A DNA stretch of 64,000 nt from Flavobacteriia bacterium. GTDB taxonomy: Bacteria; Bacteroidota; Bacteroidia; Flavobacteriales_D; Crocinitomicaceae. Location: the NCBI GenBank assembly GCA_947450325.1, contig CANFUT010000009.1, forward strand, positions 60,159 to 124,158, read 5' to 3'. Each line of letters begins with the position of its first letter. Positions within the stretch are counted from its first letter, which is position 1. The notes below the pieces were generated by a model. That model saw nothing but the letters and a program-made list of their open reading frames with translations. It was not told the origin of the DNA and ran no database searches. The position numbers were made by a program, and so were the translations under genes. This document shows, piece by piece, positions 51,267 through 60,877 of this stretch.

Positions 51267-54149
51267 ATGAAAAATTTAATATATCTCAGTTTATTGTTCT
51301 TTTCTTCGCTTTCTGTTTTTGCTGGAGGAACGACACCAACTACACCACCTGCTGCTTGTAATACAGCTTCGCCTTTTTGTACAGGGACAACCTATAATTT
51401 CCCAAATAGCACAGGCGTTGCAGATTTAGGAGGTGGAGGTATCTATGACTGTTTGAGTTCTACGCCGAATCCAGTTTGGTATTTCATGCAAATTGGAACC
51501 TCAGGGAATATAAATATTGATATCAGCCAAGAAACTACCGGAGGAAGTCCAATTGATGTGGATTTTGTTATGTGGGGACCTTTTACATCTTTGGCTGCAG
51601 GCTGCGCTGGAATTTCCACTAGCAATGTAGTCGATTGTAGTTATTCGACTTCAGCTACAGAGCAGGCAAATATTTCAAATGCGGTAGCAGGTCAGTTTTA
51701 TATTCTTCTGATGACGAATTATTCCGATACTCCGGGAAGTATAACTTTCTCTCAAACAAGTGGGACTGGTTCGACAAACTGTAATGTACTGTGTAATATG
51801 ACAGCATTGAGTGCAACTCCTGGTGCATGCGATATTGCTACGGGTCAATACAGTGTTACTGGTCAAATTACTTTTCAATATCCACCGACATCAGGAACTT
51901 TAACTGTCAGTAGTTCTTGTGGAACTTCGGTAAATATTCCTGGTCCTTGGATAAGTCCTATGAGCTATACAATGCCTGGTTTAACAGCAAACGGTGCTGC
52001 ATGTACTTTGACAGCGGCTTTTTCTGCGGATGCAACTTGTACTTTAACTCAAAATTTTACAGCTCCTGCTTCCTGTAACTGCTCTGTTACAGCTGGCAAT
52101 TCAGGGCCTGTTTGCCCTGGAAGCACAGTTGATTTAACAGCAACTACTGTAGTTGGTGCATCAGGTTATTCATGGACGGGACCAAATGGATTTGCATCTT
52201 CATCACAAAATCCAACAGCAGTTCCTGTACCAACAACTCCTGGAAGTTATACTTATAATTTAACAGTTGCATATGGCGGACAACCTTGTACATCAAGTAC
52301 AACTGTTGTAGTAAATAATCCAGTTGTAAATGCTGGTGTAGATCAAACAGTTTGCGCAGGTGATCCTGTAACTCTGTCGGGTTCAGGAGCAACAACTTAT
52401 TCTTGGGATAACGGAGTTACTGATGGAGTAGTTTTTTATCCAACAACCACTACAACTTACACAGTCATTGGTACTTCTAGTATTTGTTCTGCGACAGATC
52501 AAGTAGTTGTAACAGTAAATGCATTGCCAATAGTAAACGCAGGAAATGATGTCGCTTTATGCGACGGAGATGCAGTAACATTGACAGGTTCGGGTGGAAC
52601 AACATGGACGAACGGAGTAACAAACGGAGTTTCTTTTGTTCCAGTTTTGACGACTACTTATACGTTAACTGGAACTTCTAACGGTTGTACATCAACTGAT
52701 GATGTCGTTGTAACAGTTAACCCACTTCCAATTGCGAATGCGGGCGCAGATCAAGCGGTTTGTAATGGCATTTCTGTCACTTTAACTGGTTCTGGCGGTA
52801 CATCATCTTGGTCTGGCGGAATTACTGATGGCGTGGCTTTTACTCCGAATGTTACAACAACTTACACACTTACAGTTGTCGATGCTAATCAATGTGTGGC
52901 AACTGACGATGTAATAGTAACTGTTAATAGTGCTTCAATTATAAATGCAGGTTCAGATCAAACTGTATGCAGTGGAACAGCAGTGACACTTTCAGGTTCG
53001 GGCGGTACTTCTTATACCTGGAACAACGGTGTACAAGATGGAGTTTCTTTTGTTCCTGCGGCTGGTACAGTAACATACATAGCCACAGATAACAATCCTA
53101 CTGGCTGTTCTGGTTCAGATCAAGTTACAGTGACAGTAAATCCGCTTCCAACTGTCAATGCTGGAAATGATACATTAATTTGTTATGGTGTTTCTATTGC
53201 ATTAGTAGGACAAGGAGCAGCTAGTTATACATGGGATAATAATGTTACCAATGGAATCGCTTTTGTTCCTCAAGCAAGCGCAGCATATAATGTAACTGGA
53301 ATCGATGCAAATGGTTGTCAAGGAACTGATCAAGTAACTATTTCAGTTACTCCAACGCCATTGGTTAGTTTTACGCCAACTGTTACTTCAGGATGTGTTC
53401 CAGTAACGGTAACTTATACAAACACGAATCCAACGAATAATACTTATCAGTGGAGTTTAGGGAATGGTGTTATTGCGACAAATCCGAATTCTGTAACTAC
53501 AACTTACACAGGAGTTGGATGCTATGATGTAACGTTGATTTCAACTACTCCAAATGGTTGTGTTGGTCAAACGACAATTCCTTCAATTGTTTGTGCAAAT
53601 GCAAATCCAGTTGCTGGTTTTACAACAAATCCATCTGATTTGACATTGATGGACACATATACTCAATTATTAAACGAAACAACTGGTGCTAGTTCATATA
53701 TTTGGTATTTTGGCGATGGTTCGCCGAGTTCAACAGATGTGAATCCAAGTCATACATTTCCATCGAGCGATCCAGCAAGTTATCAAATTACTTTGATTGC
53801 GATTTCTGCATTTGGATGTACTGATACTTCAAAAGTAAATATTGAAGTTCAAGATGCTATAATTTACTACATACCAAATTCTTTTACTCCAGATGAAGAT
53901 GAGCATAATCCCGTTTTTAAACCAATCTTCACATCAGGATTTGATCCAATGGATTATAAAATGGAAATATTTGACCGTTGGGGAGAAGTTATTTTCGAAA
54001 CCCATGATGTAGAATACGGTTGGGATGGAACTTATAATGGAACAAATGGTTTAGTTAAAGAAGGTGACTATATTTGGCAAATTGAATTCAAAACAACGCT
54101 GTCAGATGCTAGAAAGAAATTAAGTGGAAGTGTTACTTTGTTGAGATAA
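51267..54149 (+). CDS. giant T9SS surface protein with Cys-rich second domain, Ig-like repeats and type-B sorting domain
   Basis: 960 residues. Signal peptide (ends SVFAGG), Cys-rich N-terminal domain (GGIYDCLSSTPNPVWYFMQI ... DVDFVMWGPF ... YILLMTNYSD), then a ~96-residue domain rich in Cys/Thr (NVLCNMTALSATPGACD ... ACTLTAAFSADATC) absent from the 47.99 kb paralog. Ig-like repeats follow (VNAGVDQTVCAGD, VNAGNDVALCDG, ANAGADQAVCNG, INAGSDQTVCSG, VNAGNDTLICYG), then a PKD-like domain and a type-B C-terminal domain (YYIPNSFTPDEDEHNP, DRWGEVIFETHD). Cargo of T9SS, probably adhesive. Confidence 0.85.
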   Translation: MKNLIYLSLLFFSSLSVFAGGTTPTTPPAACNTASPFCTGTTYNFPNSTGVADLGGGGIYDCLSSTPNPVWYFMQIGTSGNINIDISQETTGGSPIDVDFVMWGPFTSLAAGCAGISTSNVVDCSYSTSATEQANISNAVAGQFYILLMTNYSDTPGSITFSQTSGTGSTNCNVLCNMTALSATPGACDIATGQYSVTGQITFQYPPTSGTLTVSSSCGTSVNIPGPWISPMSYTMPGLTANGAACTLTAAFSADATCTLTQNFTAPASCNCSVTAGNSGPVCPGSTVDLTATTVVGASGYSWTGPNGFASSSQNPTAVPVPTTPGSYTYNLTVAYGGQPCTSSTTVVVNNPVVNAGVDQTVCAGDPVTLSGSGATTYSWDNGVTDGVVFYPTTTTTYTVIGTSSICSATDQVVVTVNALPIVNAGNDVALCDGDAVTLTGSGGTTWTNGVTNGVSFVPVLTTTYTLTGTSNGCTSTDDVVVTVNPLPIANAGADQAVCNGISVTLTGSGGTSSWSGGITDGVAFTPNVTTTYTLTVVDANQCVATDDVIVTVNSASIINAGSDQTVCSGTAVTLSGSGGTSYTWNNGVQDGVSFVPAAGTVTYIATDNNPTGCSGSDQVTVTVNPLPTVNAGNDTLICYGVSIALVGQGAASYTWDNNVTNGIAFVPQASAAYNVTGIDANGCQGTDQVTISVTPTPLVSFTPTVTSGCVPVTVTYTNTNPTNNTYQWSLGNGVIATNPNSVTTTYTGVGCYDVTLISTTPNGCVGQTTIPSIVCANANPVAGFTTNPSDLTLMDTYTQLLNETTGASSYIWYFGDGSPSSTDVNPSHTFPSSDPASYQITLIAISAFGCTDTSKVNIEVQDAIIYYIPNSFTPDEDEHNPVFKPIFTSGFDPMDYKMEIFDRWGEVIFETHDVEYGWDGTYNGTNGLVKEGDYIWQIEFKTTLSDARKKLSGSVTLLR

Positions 54150-54168
54150 TTTGAAAAAAAAATAATTT

Positions 54169-54193
54169 AAGGGGGATGAAAATCCCCTTTTTT
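54169..54193 (+). terminator. terminator of the 51.27 kb gene
   Basis: AAGGGG-GAT...AT-CCCCTT stem with T-run, 20 bases after the stop. Confidence 0.8.
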
Positions 54194-54314
54194 TGTGCAT
54201 TGAAATTTGGTATATTTATTTTATTCAGTCAATTTGTCAGGAATCTAATATTTGGAACAATTTCTGTCAAGGGAAAAATGTAATTTTTATTAATAAGCTT
54301 AGGGATATTTAAAC

Positions 54315-54322
54315 TATTTTTG
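54315..54322 (+). promoter_or_regulatory. -7 element candidate of secA
   Basis: TATTTTTG consensus match ending 22 bases before the secA ATG; -33 not evident. Confidence 0.4.
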
Positions 54323-54344
54323 AGCTTCTGAATTTTAAAGAATC

Positions 54345-57300
54345 ATGATTGCAGGACTATTAAAAAAAATATTTGGAGATAAAACATCTCAAGACAGAAA
54401 AGAATATCAACCTATTATTGATCAATCAAATCAGTTTTTTGAGCAATTCAAAAATATCTCTGATGATGAGTTGAGGGCTAAAACATTTGGTTTTCAATCA
54501 AAAATTAAGGAAGCAACCAAAGAATTAGATGAGCAAATTATTGCTTTGAAAGAAAAAGCAAATGGTTCTGAAATTTCCGTTTTAGATAAAGAAGATCTTT
54601 TCGACGAAATTGATAAATTAACCAAAGATATCGATGTTGTCATAGAAGATGTTTTAAAAGAAATTCTTCCAGAAGCTTTTGCAGTGGTTAAAGAAACTTC
54701 TCGTCGTTGGGCTGAAAATGGACAATTGTCAGTTACTGCTTTAGATTTTGATAAAAAATTAGCGACGCAAAAAGACGGAATTACAATCGATGGAGAAAAA
54801 GCAATTTGGCACAATGAATGGACTGCTGCTGGAACTCCAGTAAAATGGTCGATGGTTCATTATGATGTTCAATTAATGGGTGGAGCTGTTCTTCACCGTG
54901 GAAATATTGCTGAAATGCAAACTGGGGAGGGTAAAACATTAGTTGCAACTCTACCAGTTTATTTAAATGCACTTTCAGGAAAAGGAGTTCACTTGGTAAC
55001 AGTGAATGATTATCTAGCAAAACGTGACTCTGAATGGATGGGACCTTTATACCAATTTCATGGTTTGTCGGTAGCATGTTTGGATAAAACCAGACCAAAT
55101 TCACCTGAGAGAAAAGAAGCTTACTTAGCTGACATTACTTTTGGAACTAATAATGAATTCGGATTTGATTATTTGCGTGACAATATGTCAAGTAGTACTG
55201 AGGATCTTGTTCAACAAAAACATCACTTTGCAATTGTCGATGAGGTAGATTCAGTTTTAATTGATGATGCTAGAACGCCTTTGATTATCTCTGGACCAAC
55301 GCCAAAAGGTGATGAGCATGAATTTCACGAGTTAAAGCCACGCATCGAAAAAGTAGTTGCTGCTCAAAAGGCTTATGTAACTCAATGTTTGGTAGAAGCG
55401 AAAAAACAATTGGCTGTAATCAACAGTCCAGGGGATGACAAAAAAGATTTAAAAACAGCTTTGGAAGAAGGTGGAATTGCTTTGTTGCGTGCGCACAGAG
55501 GTTTACCTAAAAATAAAGCATTGATTAAATTTTTGTCTGAGCCGGGTATCAAAGCACATTTGCAAAAGACAGAAAATACGTACATGGCCGAACAAGGCAA
55601 GCACATGAAAAAAATTGATGCTGAATTGTTCTTTGTTATCGATGAAAAAAACAATACAATCGAATTAACTGAAAAGGGAATTGACCTTGTATCAGGAAGC
55701 GAAGACAGAGATTTCTACATCATTCCAGATATCGGAGGGGAAATTGCTAAATTGTCTAAATCAAATATAGTTGGAGAAGAATTAGCAATTAGAAAAGATG
55801 CGTTAATTAGAGATTTTAGCATCAAGTCTGAAAGAATTCATTCTATCAATCAATTGTTGAAAGCATATACGCTATTTGAAAAAGAAGTAGAATATGTGAT
55901 CATGGATGGAAAAATCAAAATTGTTGATGAACAAACGGGTCGTATTATGGAAGGCCGCCGATATTCAGACGGATTGCACCAAGCAATTGAAGCTAAAGAA
56001 GATGTAACAGTTGAAGCTGCGACTCAAACTTATGCTACTATTACACTTCAAAATTACTTTAGAATGTATCACAAATTATGTGGTATGACAGGTACTGCTG
56101 AAACTGAAGCAAAAGAGTTTTGGGACATTTATAAATTAGACGTTGTAGTTATTCCAACGAATCGTCCAATTTCAAGAAACGATGATAATGATATGGTTTT
56201 TAGATCAGCTCGAGAGAAATTTGCTGCTGTAATTGACGAGACTGAAAAATTAGTAAAAGCAGGAAGACCAGTTTTGGTTGGAACTACGACAGTAGAGATT
56301 TCCGAATTTTTGAGTCGAATGTTGAAAATGCGTGGAATTAATCACCAAGTATTGAATGCAAAATATCACCAAAAAGAAGCTGAAATTGTTGCTGAAGCTG
56401 GAAAAGCAGGTTCTGTAACTATTGCGACAAATATGGCTGGACGTGGAACCGATATTAAATTAGGTGAAGGCGTTAAAGAAGCTGGAGGATTGGCTATTAT
56501 CGGTACAGAAAGACACGATTCACGTCGTGTTGACCGTCAGTTGAGAGGTCGTGCGGGTCGTCAAGGTGATCCAGGTTCTTCTCAGTTTTTTGTTTCCTTG
56601 GAAGATGATTTGATGCGTAAGTTTGGTTCTGAAAGAATCGCGAAAATCATGGATCGTTTGGGATTGAAAGAAGGTGAAGTGATTACGCACAGTATGGTTT
56701 CAAAATCAATTGAAAGAGCGCAGAAAAAAGTAGAAGAAAACAACTTCGGAATGCGTAAAAGATTATTGGAATATGATGATGTAATGAATGCTCAACGTAA
56801 AGCAATTTATAAAAAACGTCACAATGCATTGTTTGGTGATCGTCTTGGCTTAGACATCGCAAATATGTTTTATGATGTTGCGGAATCAATTGTATTTGGC
56901 TTTCCACATGCGAATCAATATGAAGATTTTACGTTAGAATTGTACCGCGTTTTAGGCATTGAATCGCCTGTTACAGAATCTGAATTTGCTACCACTGATA
57001 AGGCTGTGATTGCAGAAAAAGTTTATGACGCCGTTCAAGAGCATTACAACCATAAAAATTTGCGAATTTCCGAAAAAGCATTTCCGCAGGTGAAAATGGT
57101 TTATGAAACACCAGGAAATCAATTTAGAAATATCGTTTTCCCATTGTCTGATGGCAAGAAAGAGATGGAAATGGTTGTAAGTCTTGAAGAAGCATACAAT
57201 TCTAATGGAAGCGCTTTACCAAAATCTTATGAGCGAAATATTACATTGGCCATGATTGACGATGAATGGAAAGAACATTTGCGTGAAATGGACGATTTAA

Positions 57301-57698
57301 GAACTTCTGTTCAACAAGCTGTTTACGAACAAAAAGATCCACTTTTGATTTACAAATTGGAATCTTTTGAATTGTTTAAAGCCATGTTAGGAAGATTGAA
57401 TCTTCAAACTGTTGAAACGTTGGTAAAAATGGATATTCCTGCATTGCAAGAAGAAATAAAAAGCACCAATAAGCAGGTTACTACACAAAATAGTTACGAA
57501 AAAGCGCAGTTGGGTTCTGTGAGTACTTCTACTCAAACGCCCAATTTTCAGGGAGCGGAAGGCTACCAAGAAGCGATTCAAAACTCGATTCGTGAACCAG
57601 AGAAAAAACAACCAGTGATTGCTGATCCAAAAATCAACCGCAACGAACCTTGTCCTTGTGGTAGTGGGAAGAAATACAAGCAATGTCACGGAAAATAA
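54345..57698 (+). CDS. secA: protein translocase ATPase SecA
   Basis: 1117 residues, long as usual for Bacteroidetes SecA, which carry an insertion in the first ATPase domain. Walker A lies in MQTGEGKTLVATLPVY, the DEVDSVLIDDARTPLIISG and AGRGTDIKLGEGV helicase motifs are present, and the C-terminus ends in the zinc-binding CPCGSGKKYKQCHGK. It drives Sec export, including all signal-peptide proteins in this window. Confidence 0.97.
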   Translation: MIAGLLKKIFGDKTSQDRKEYQPIIDQSNQFFEQFKNISDDELRAKTFGFQSKIKEATKELDEQIIALKEKANGSEISVLDKEDLFDEIDKLTKDIDVVIEDVLKEILPEAFAVVKETSRRWAENGQLSVTALDFDKKLATQKDGITIDGEKAIWHNEWTAAGTPVKWSMVHYDVQLMGGAVLHRGNIAEMQTGEGKTLVATLPVYLNALSGKGVHLVTVNDYLAKRDSEWMGPLYQFHGLSVACLDKTRPNSPERKEAYLADITFGTNNEFGFDYLRDNMSSSTEDLVQQKHHFAIVDEVDSVLIDDARTPLIISGPTPKGDEHEFHELKPRIEKVVAAQKAYVTQCLVEAKKQLAVINSPGDDKKDLKTALEEGGIALLRAHRGLPKNKALIKFLSEPGIKAHLQKTENTYMAEQGKHMKKIDAELFFVIDEKNNTIELTEKGIDLVSGSEDRDFYIIPDIGGEIAKLSKSNIVGEELAIRKDALIRDFSIKSERIHSINQLLKAYTLFEKEVEYVIMDGKIKIVDEQTGRIMEGRRYSDGLHQAIEAKEDVTVEAATQTYATITLQNYFRMYHKLCGMTGTAETEAKEFWDIYKLDVVVIPTNRPISRNDDNDMVFRSAREKFAAVIDETEKLVKAGRPVLVGTTTVEISEFLSRMLKMRGINHQVLNAKYHQKEAEIVAEAGKAGSVTIATNMAGRGTDIKLGEGVKEAGGLAIIGTERHDSRRVDRQLRGRAGRQGDPGSSQFFVSLEDDLMRKFGSERIAKIMDRLGLKEGEVITHSMVSKSIERAQKKVEENNFGMRKRLLEYDDVMNAQRKAIYKKRHNALFGDRLGLDIANMFYDVAESIVFGFPHANQYEDFTLELYRVLGIESPVTESEFATTDKAVIAEKVYDAVQEHYNHKNLRISEKAFPQVKMVYETPGNQFRNIVFPLSDGKKEMEMVVSLEEAYNSNGSALPKSYERNITLAMIDDEWKEHLREMDDLRTSVQQAVYEQKDPLLIYKLESFELFKAMLGRLNLQTVETLVKMDIPALQEEIKSTNKQVTTQNSYEKAQLGSVSTSTQTPNFQGAEGYQEAIQNSIREPEKKQPVIADPKINRNEPCPCGSGKKYKQCHGK

Positions 57699-57705
57699 TT
57701 ATTCG

Positions 57706-57740
57706 AAAATGTCCATTTTAAATAAGATGGACATTTTTTT
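57706..57740 (+). terminator. secA terminator
   Basis: AATGTCCAT (57708-57716)/ATGGACATT stem followed by T8. Confidence 0.85.
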
Positions 57741-57860
57741 TCTTAAAATATTTTGAGTTTTATTAATTGTTTTTTTGTCTAATTACTTTTCTTAAATAAA
57801 TCGATTCGAAATCTGCTCAATAAAAGTTTGAAATAGGCATAGATATAAATTGACTTTCGT

Positions 57861-57868
57861 TAACTTTG
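57861..57868 (+). promoter_or_regulatory. -7 element of the DUF2520-kdsC operon
   Basis: TAACTTTG full match ending 3 bases before the ATG at 57872; implies a start of transcription at the start codon. No -33 TTG at the usual distance. Confidence 0.45.
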
Positions 57869-57871
57869 TGT

Positions 57872-58636
57872 ATGGATATTTTTTTTCATTCAGTGACTTT
57901 TATCGGTGCAGGGAATGTTGCCTCACACTTGGCCGTTGCTTTGAATAATGTTGGTTTTCAGATTCATGGAGTTGTAAGTAAGAATAAAAAAAACGCCATT
58001 GAATTAGCGTCAAAGATCGGAAGTAAAGCGATAAATTTTTCAGATTTTATTCCGGAAAATAGTTTAATTGTTGTTTGTGTAAACGACGAAGCAATTTCTG
58101 AAGTAGTTGATTTATTACCAATTTCAAATGCGGTAGTTTATACTTCAGGAAATTTCAATTTGAATCAACTTTCAAGGAGAGAAAAATTAGGTGTATTTTA
58201 TCCATTACAAACATTTACTAAAAACAAGGAATTAGATATTTCCAAAGTTCCATTTTTGATTGAATCAAACGATGAAAATTTTGGCAAAGCGATTTTTGAC
58301 TTGGCTACAAAGATTAGTAATCATGTGCTTTACGCAAATTCAGAAGAAAGAAAAAAACTGCATTTAGGTGCTGTTTTTGTCAATAATTTCACCAATCATT
58401 TAATTTACTTATCAAAGCAATATATTGATTCGCAAAAATTGAATTGGGAGATATTAAAACCCTTGCTTGAAGAGACTATCAACAAGCTTCATTATATGGA
58501 ACCATTTGACGCTCAAACCGGACCGGCACGAAGAAATGATCAAAAAACGATAAACGACCATCTTCAACAATTAGATGGAAATAGCAGAGAAATTTATCAT
58601 TCTATTTCTAAAAGTATTTTAGAGACTTACCAATAA
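57872..58636 (+). CDS. Rossmann-fold/DUF2520 oxidoreductase-like protein
   Basis: 254 residues from the ATG at 57872 (an in-frame TTG at 57866 lies inside the promoter box). The N-terminal dinucleotide-binding loop VTFIGAGNVASHLA is followed by a ProC-like Rossmann domain. The C-terminal half (LHLGAVFVNNFTNHLIYLSKQ, then LLEETINKLHYMEPFDAQTGPARRND) is DUF2520. Substrate unknown; commonly adjacent to KdsC-like phosphatase genes in Bacteroidetes, as here (6 bases apart). Confidence 0.85.
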   Translation: MDIFFHSVTFIGAGNVASHLAVALNNVGFQIHGVVSKNKKNAIELASKIGSKAINFSDFIPENSLIVVCVNDEAISEVVDLLPISNAVVYTSGNFNLNQLSRREKLGVFYPLQTFTKNKELDISKVPFLIESNDENFGKAIFDLATKISNHVLYANSEERKKLHLGAVFVNNFTNHLIYLSKQYIDSQKLNWEILKPLLEETINKLHYMEPFDAQTGPARRNDQKTINDHLQQLDGNSREIYHSISKSILETYQ

Positions 58637-58642
58637 AGAAAC

Positions 58643-59161
58643 ATGAAAAGCTACAAAGAAAAATTGCCTCAAATTAACACATTTATTTTTGACGTTGATG
58701 GCGTTTTGACCACAGGTGAAGTCATCTTAACTGATGGAAAAGTGATTCGAACAATGCATTCAAAAGATGGATATGCGATTCAATATGCAGTAAAAATGGG
58801 CTATCGAATTTTAATTATTACTGGTGGAAATTCTGTAGATGTGAAAGATCGATTAATTGGCTTAGGCATTGAGGAAGTGTTTTTGGGTTCACATGACAAA
58901 GTCTCGGTTTACAATCAATGTAAAGCGAAATATGGATTTTCTAATGATGAAGTATTATACATGGGTGATGATATTCCTGATTATAAAGTGATGCAATTGG
59001 TTGGAGTATCGGCATGTCCTCAAGATTCAGCAGTTGAAATAAAATCAATGTGTGATTATCAATCTCCGATTTTTGGGGGAAAAGGATGCGTCAGAGATGT
59101 GATTGAGCAAACACTTAGAAGTCAAGATAATTGGTTTACGGATAAAGCATTTGCATGGTGA
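58643..59161 (+). CDS. KdsC-like HAD phosphatase
   Basis: 172 residues. HAD motif I DVDGVLTTGEV, motif II IITGGNS, motif III with the MGDDIPD acidic motif, no cap domain: the YrbI/KdsC type. It probably dephosphorylates KDO-8-phosphate for lipopolysaccharide; other sugar-phosphate substrates are possible because kdsA/kdsB are not nearby. Confidence 0.88.
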   Translation: MKSYKEKLPQINTFIFDVDGVLTTGEVILTDGKVIRTMHSKDGYAIQYAVKMGYRILIITGGNSVDVKDRLIGLGIEEVFLGSHDKVSVYNQCKAKYGFSNDEVLYMGDDIPDYKVMQLVGVSACPQDSAVEIKSMCDYQSPIFGGKGCVRDVIEQTLRSQDNWFTDKAFAW

Positions 59162-59465
59162 AAACCATTGTTCGTCGATGATAATATATTATCTATCTTA
59201 TTTAATGTTTTAATCATTGAAAATTGAAACCTTTTTTTTGTAAGTCACGTTGAACTTTGACGAGAACAATTATTTTTTACGCTACTAAGAAAGTGCTGAA
59301 TACATTTAAATAGATAATTCATACACTTTAATCAAAAAATTGGTTTGTTTTTTACTTCCATTTGATTGTTAAATAGTAGCGTTCATCTAATAATTGCAAA
59401 TTAAAAGGATTATTAAACAAGGCGAAAGAAATTTTTTCGCAAATTGCAGAAGAAAACAAATCAAT
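59162..59465. other. gene-free spacer before the siaC-like gene
   Basis: No open frame of note. The only structure is GCGAAA (59422-59427)/TTTCGC (59435-59440), a hairpin in the leader 25 bases before the ATG at 59466, with no T-run. No consensus promoter was found. Confidence 0.5.
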
Positions 59466-59867
59466 ATGGAAGATTTTATACTCGAATCGACAATTCAAAC
59501 TCCATCGATACATTTTTCTAAAAACACAGGGATTATGTCAATTAGTGGAAGAGCGATTCCTAATGATCCCGAAGAATTTTGGTCAGATTGCCTTGATTGG
59601 TTTGATAATTATTTGTCTCTTCCCAACTCAATAACTGAGTTCCGAATTGATTTAGAATATTTTAATATTTCTTCTTCTAAGAGAATTTTATTTTTGCTTT
59701 ATAAGCTAAATGAATTAGTGGAGAAAGGATTGCAAGCAAAAGTAAACTGGTTTTACAAAGAAACCGATGAAGATATGCACGAAGTGGGGCAGGATTACGA
59801 ATACATGGTTAAAGTGCCATTTGAATTTATTGCATATAGAGACATCGATTTGTCATTAGCATATTGA
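59466..59867 (+). CDS. DUF1987/SiaC family regulatory phosphoprotein
   Basis: 133 residues from the ATG at 59466 (the longer in-frame reading from 59394 lacks conservation). SiaC-family features: TPSIHFSKNTGIMSISGRAIPNDPEEFW, ITEFRIDLEYFNISSSKRIL and KVNWFYKETDEDMHEVGQDY. In Pseudomonas, SiaC is the target of a kinase/phosphatase pair that controls aggregation and c-di-GMP synthesis; the Ser near the FNISSSK loop would be the phosphorylation site. No SiaA/B/D partners are next to it here. Confidence 0.8.
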   Translation: MEDFILESTIQTPSIHFSKNTGIMSISGRAIPNDPEEFWSDCLDWFDNYLSLPNSITEFRIDLEYFNISSSKRILFLLYKLNELVEKGLQAKVNWFYKETDEDMHEVGQDYEYMVKVPFEFIAYRDIDLSLAY

Positions 59868-59883
59868 TTTTAATCTAAAATCC

Positions 59884-59917
59884 AAAAAAACCGTTTCCAT
59901 TCGAAGCGGTTTTTTTG
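59884..59917 (+). terminator. terminator of the siaC-like gene
   Basis: AAAACCGTTTC...GAAGCGGTTTT stem (one G-T pair) with T-run. Confidence 0.8.
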
Positions 59918-59961
59918 TTTTTAGACGAACTTAATTAATTGACTTAATTTATTAGAAGTAA

Positions 59962-59990
59962 TTGTCATTGATTTTAATCTATTATTTTTG
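59962..59990 (+). promoter_or_regulatory. promoter of the 60.0 kb operon
   Basis: TTG (59962-59964), 18 bases, TATTTTTG (59983-59990). It implies that the operon starts here and excludes an upstream start for the next gene. Confidence 0.5.
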
Positions 59991-60003
59991 TCAAAAAAAG
60001 AAT

Positions 60004-60255
60004 GTGAGAGTAATCGCTGAAATACCACACGAGAGATACAAAATTCAAATTTTCAATTACAATAGTAAGTACATTGTAAAAGTTGAATTAGGCCAATTTG
60101 AACAAGTATTTAAAATTGGAGAATTGGATGTTAATGGAATTGAAGAAATTCAATCAATGGTTACAGATGAATTATTAGAAAATTGCCTTCAGCGTTTTAT
60201 TAGCATGAGAGCAGATTGGGAGAATTCATTCTCTTTAAAAAACAAAAACATTTAA
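60004..60255 (+). CDS. small conserved protein of unknown function
   Basis: 83 residues from the GTG at 60004 (MRVIAEIPHERYKIQIF...); the TTG at 59962 is part of the promoter. Beta-strand-rich N-terminal half (YKIQIFNYNSKYIVKVELG) then a helical half (VTDELLENCLQRFISMRADW). It looks like an uncharacterised Bacteroidetes family; cytoplasmic. First gene of an operon with the OmpH-like lipoprotein and DUF4924. Confidence 0.7.
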   Translation: MRVIAEIPHERYKIQIFNYNSKYIVKVELGQFEQVFKIGELDVNGIEEIQSMVTDELLENCLQRFISMRADWENSFSLKNKNI

Positions 60256-60264
60256 ATTTTAAGT

Positions 60265-60876
60265 ATGAAATTGATTAAGTCATTTGTAATTTTCACCACT
60301 GTCAGTACACTCCTTTTTGCATGTGGTGAAGAAAAAAAGAAGGAAGAAAACACAACTCCAAACGTTCCTACCATTAGAACAAATGGACTCAAGTTGGCTT
60401 TTTATAATCAAGATAGTTTGACCAAGCATTTCAATTATTATGTTGAAATGGATTCTTTAATGAAAGCTAAGCAATTGCGTTTTCAAGCTGAATTACAAAA
60501 AAGAGAAAAAACGTTACAGAACTATGTTTTGTCTAATGAAGAAAAAGCAAAGTCTGGTGCACTTTCAGGATTTGAAATCCAGTCAATCCAAGAAGAAGCA
60601 CAAAGAAGACAACAAGCTTTGATGCAATATCAGGAAACTGAAGGAATGAAATTAGAAAAAGAAACTGGTGAATTACTAAGTGTAATCAGTAAAAAAATAG
60701 AATTGGCTGGAAAGAAATATTCTGAAAAGCATGGAATTGATATTTTGATGATGCACGGTGCCGCCGGTCAATTCATTTATGTCAGTCCTACGATGGATGT
60801 AACAACTGAATTTATTGCCTATTTGAATCAAAATCAAAAGGAAATTGAAGCTGATATGGGGAAAACTAAAAAGTAA
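60265..60876 (+). CDS. OmpH/Skp-like periplasmic chaperone lipoprotein
   Basis: 203 residues. Lipobox LLFAC (Cys20). The rest is a long helical region (LKLAFYNQDSLTKHFNYYVEM, MKAKQLRFQAELQKREKTLQ, IQEEAQRRQQALMQYQETEG) flanked by short strands, the Skp/OmpH layout with an arm-like coiled coil. Skp proteins hold outer-membrane proteins; a lipid-anchored form is common in Bacteroidetes. Confidence 0.85.
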   Translation: MKLIKSFVIFTTVSTLLFACGEEKKKEENTTPNVPTIRTNGLKLAFYNQDSLTKHFNYYVEMDSLMKAKQLRFQAELQKREKTLQNYVLSNEEKAKSGALSGFEIQSIQEEAQRRQQALMQYQETEGMKLEKETGELLSVISKKIELAGKKYSEKHGIDILMMHGAAGQFIYVSPTMDVTTEFIAYLNQNQKEIEADMGKTKK

Positions 60877-60877
60877 G

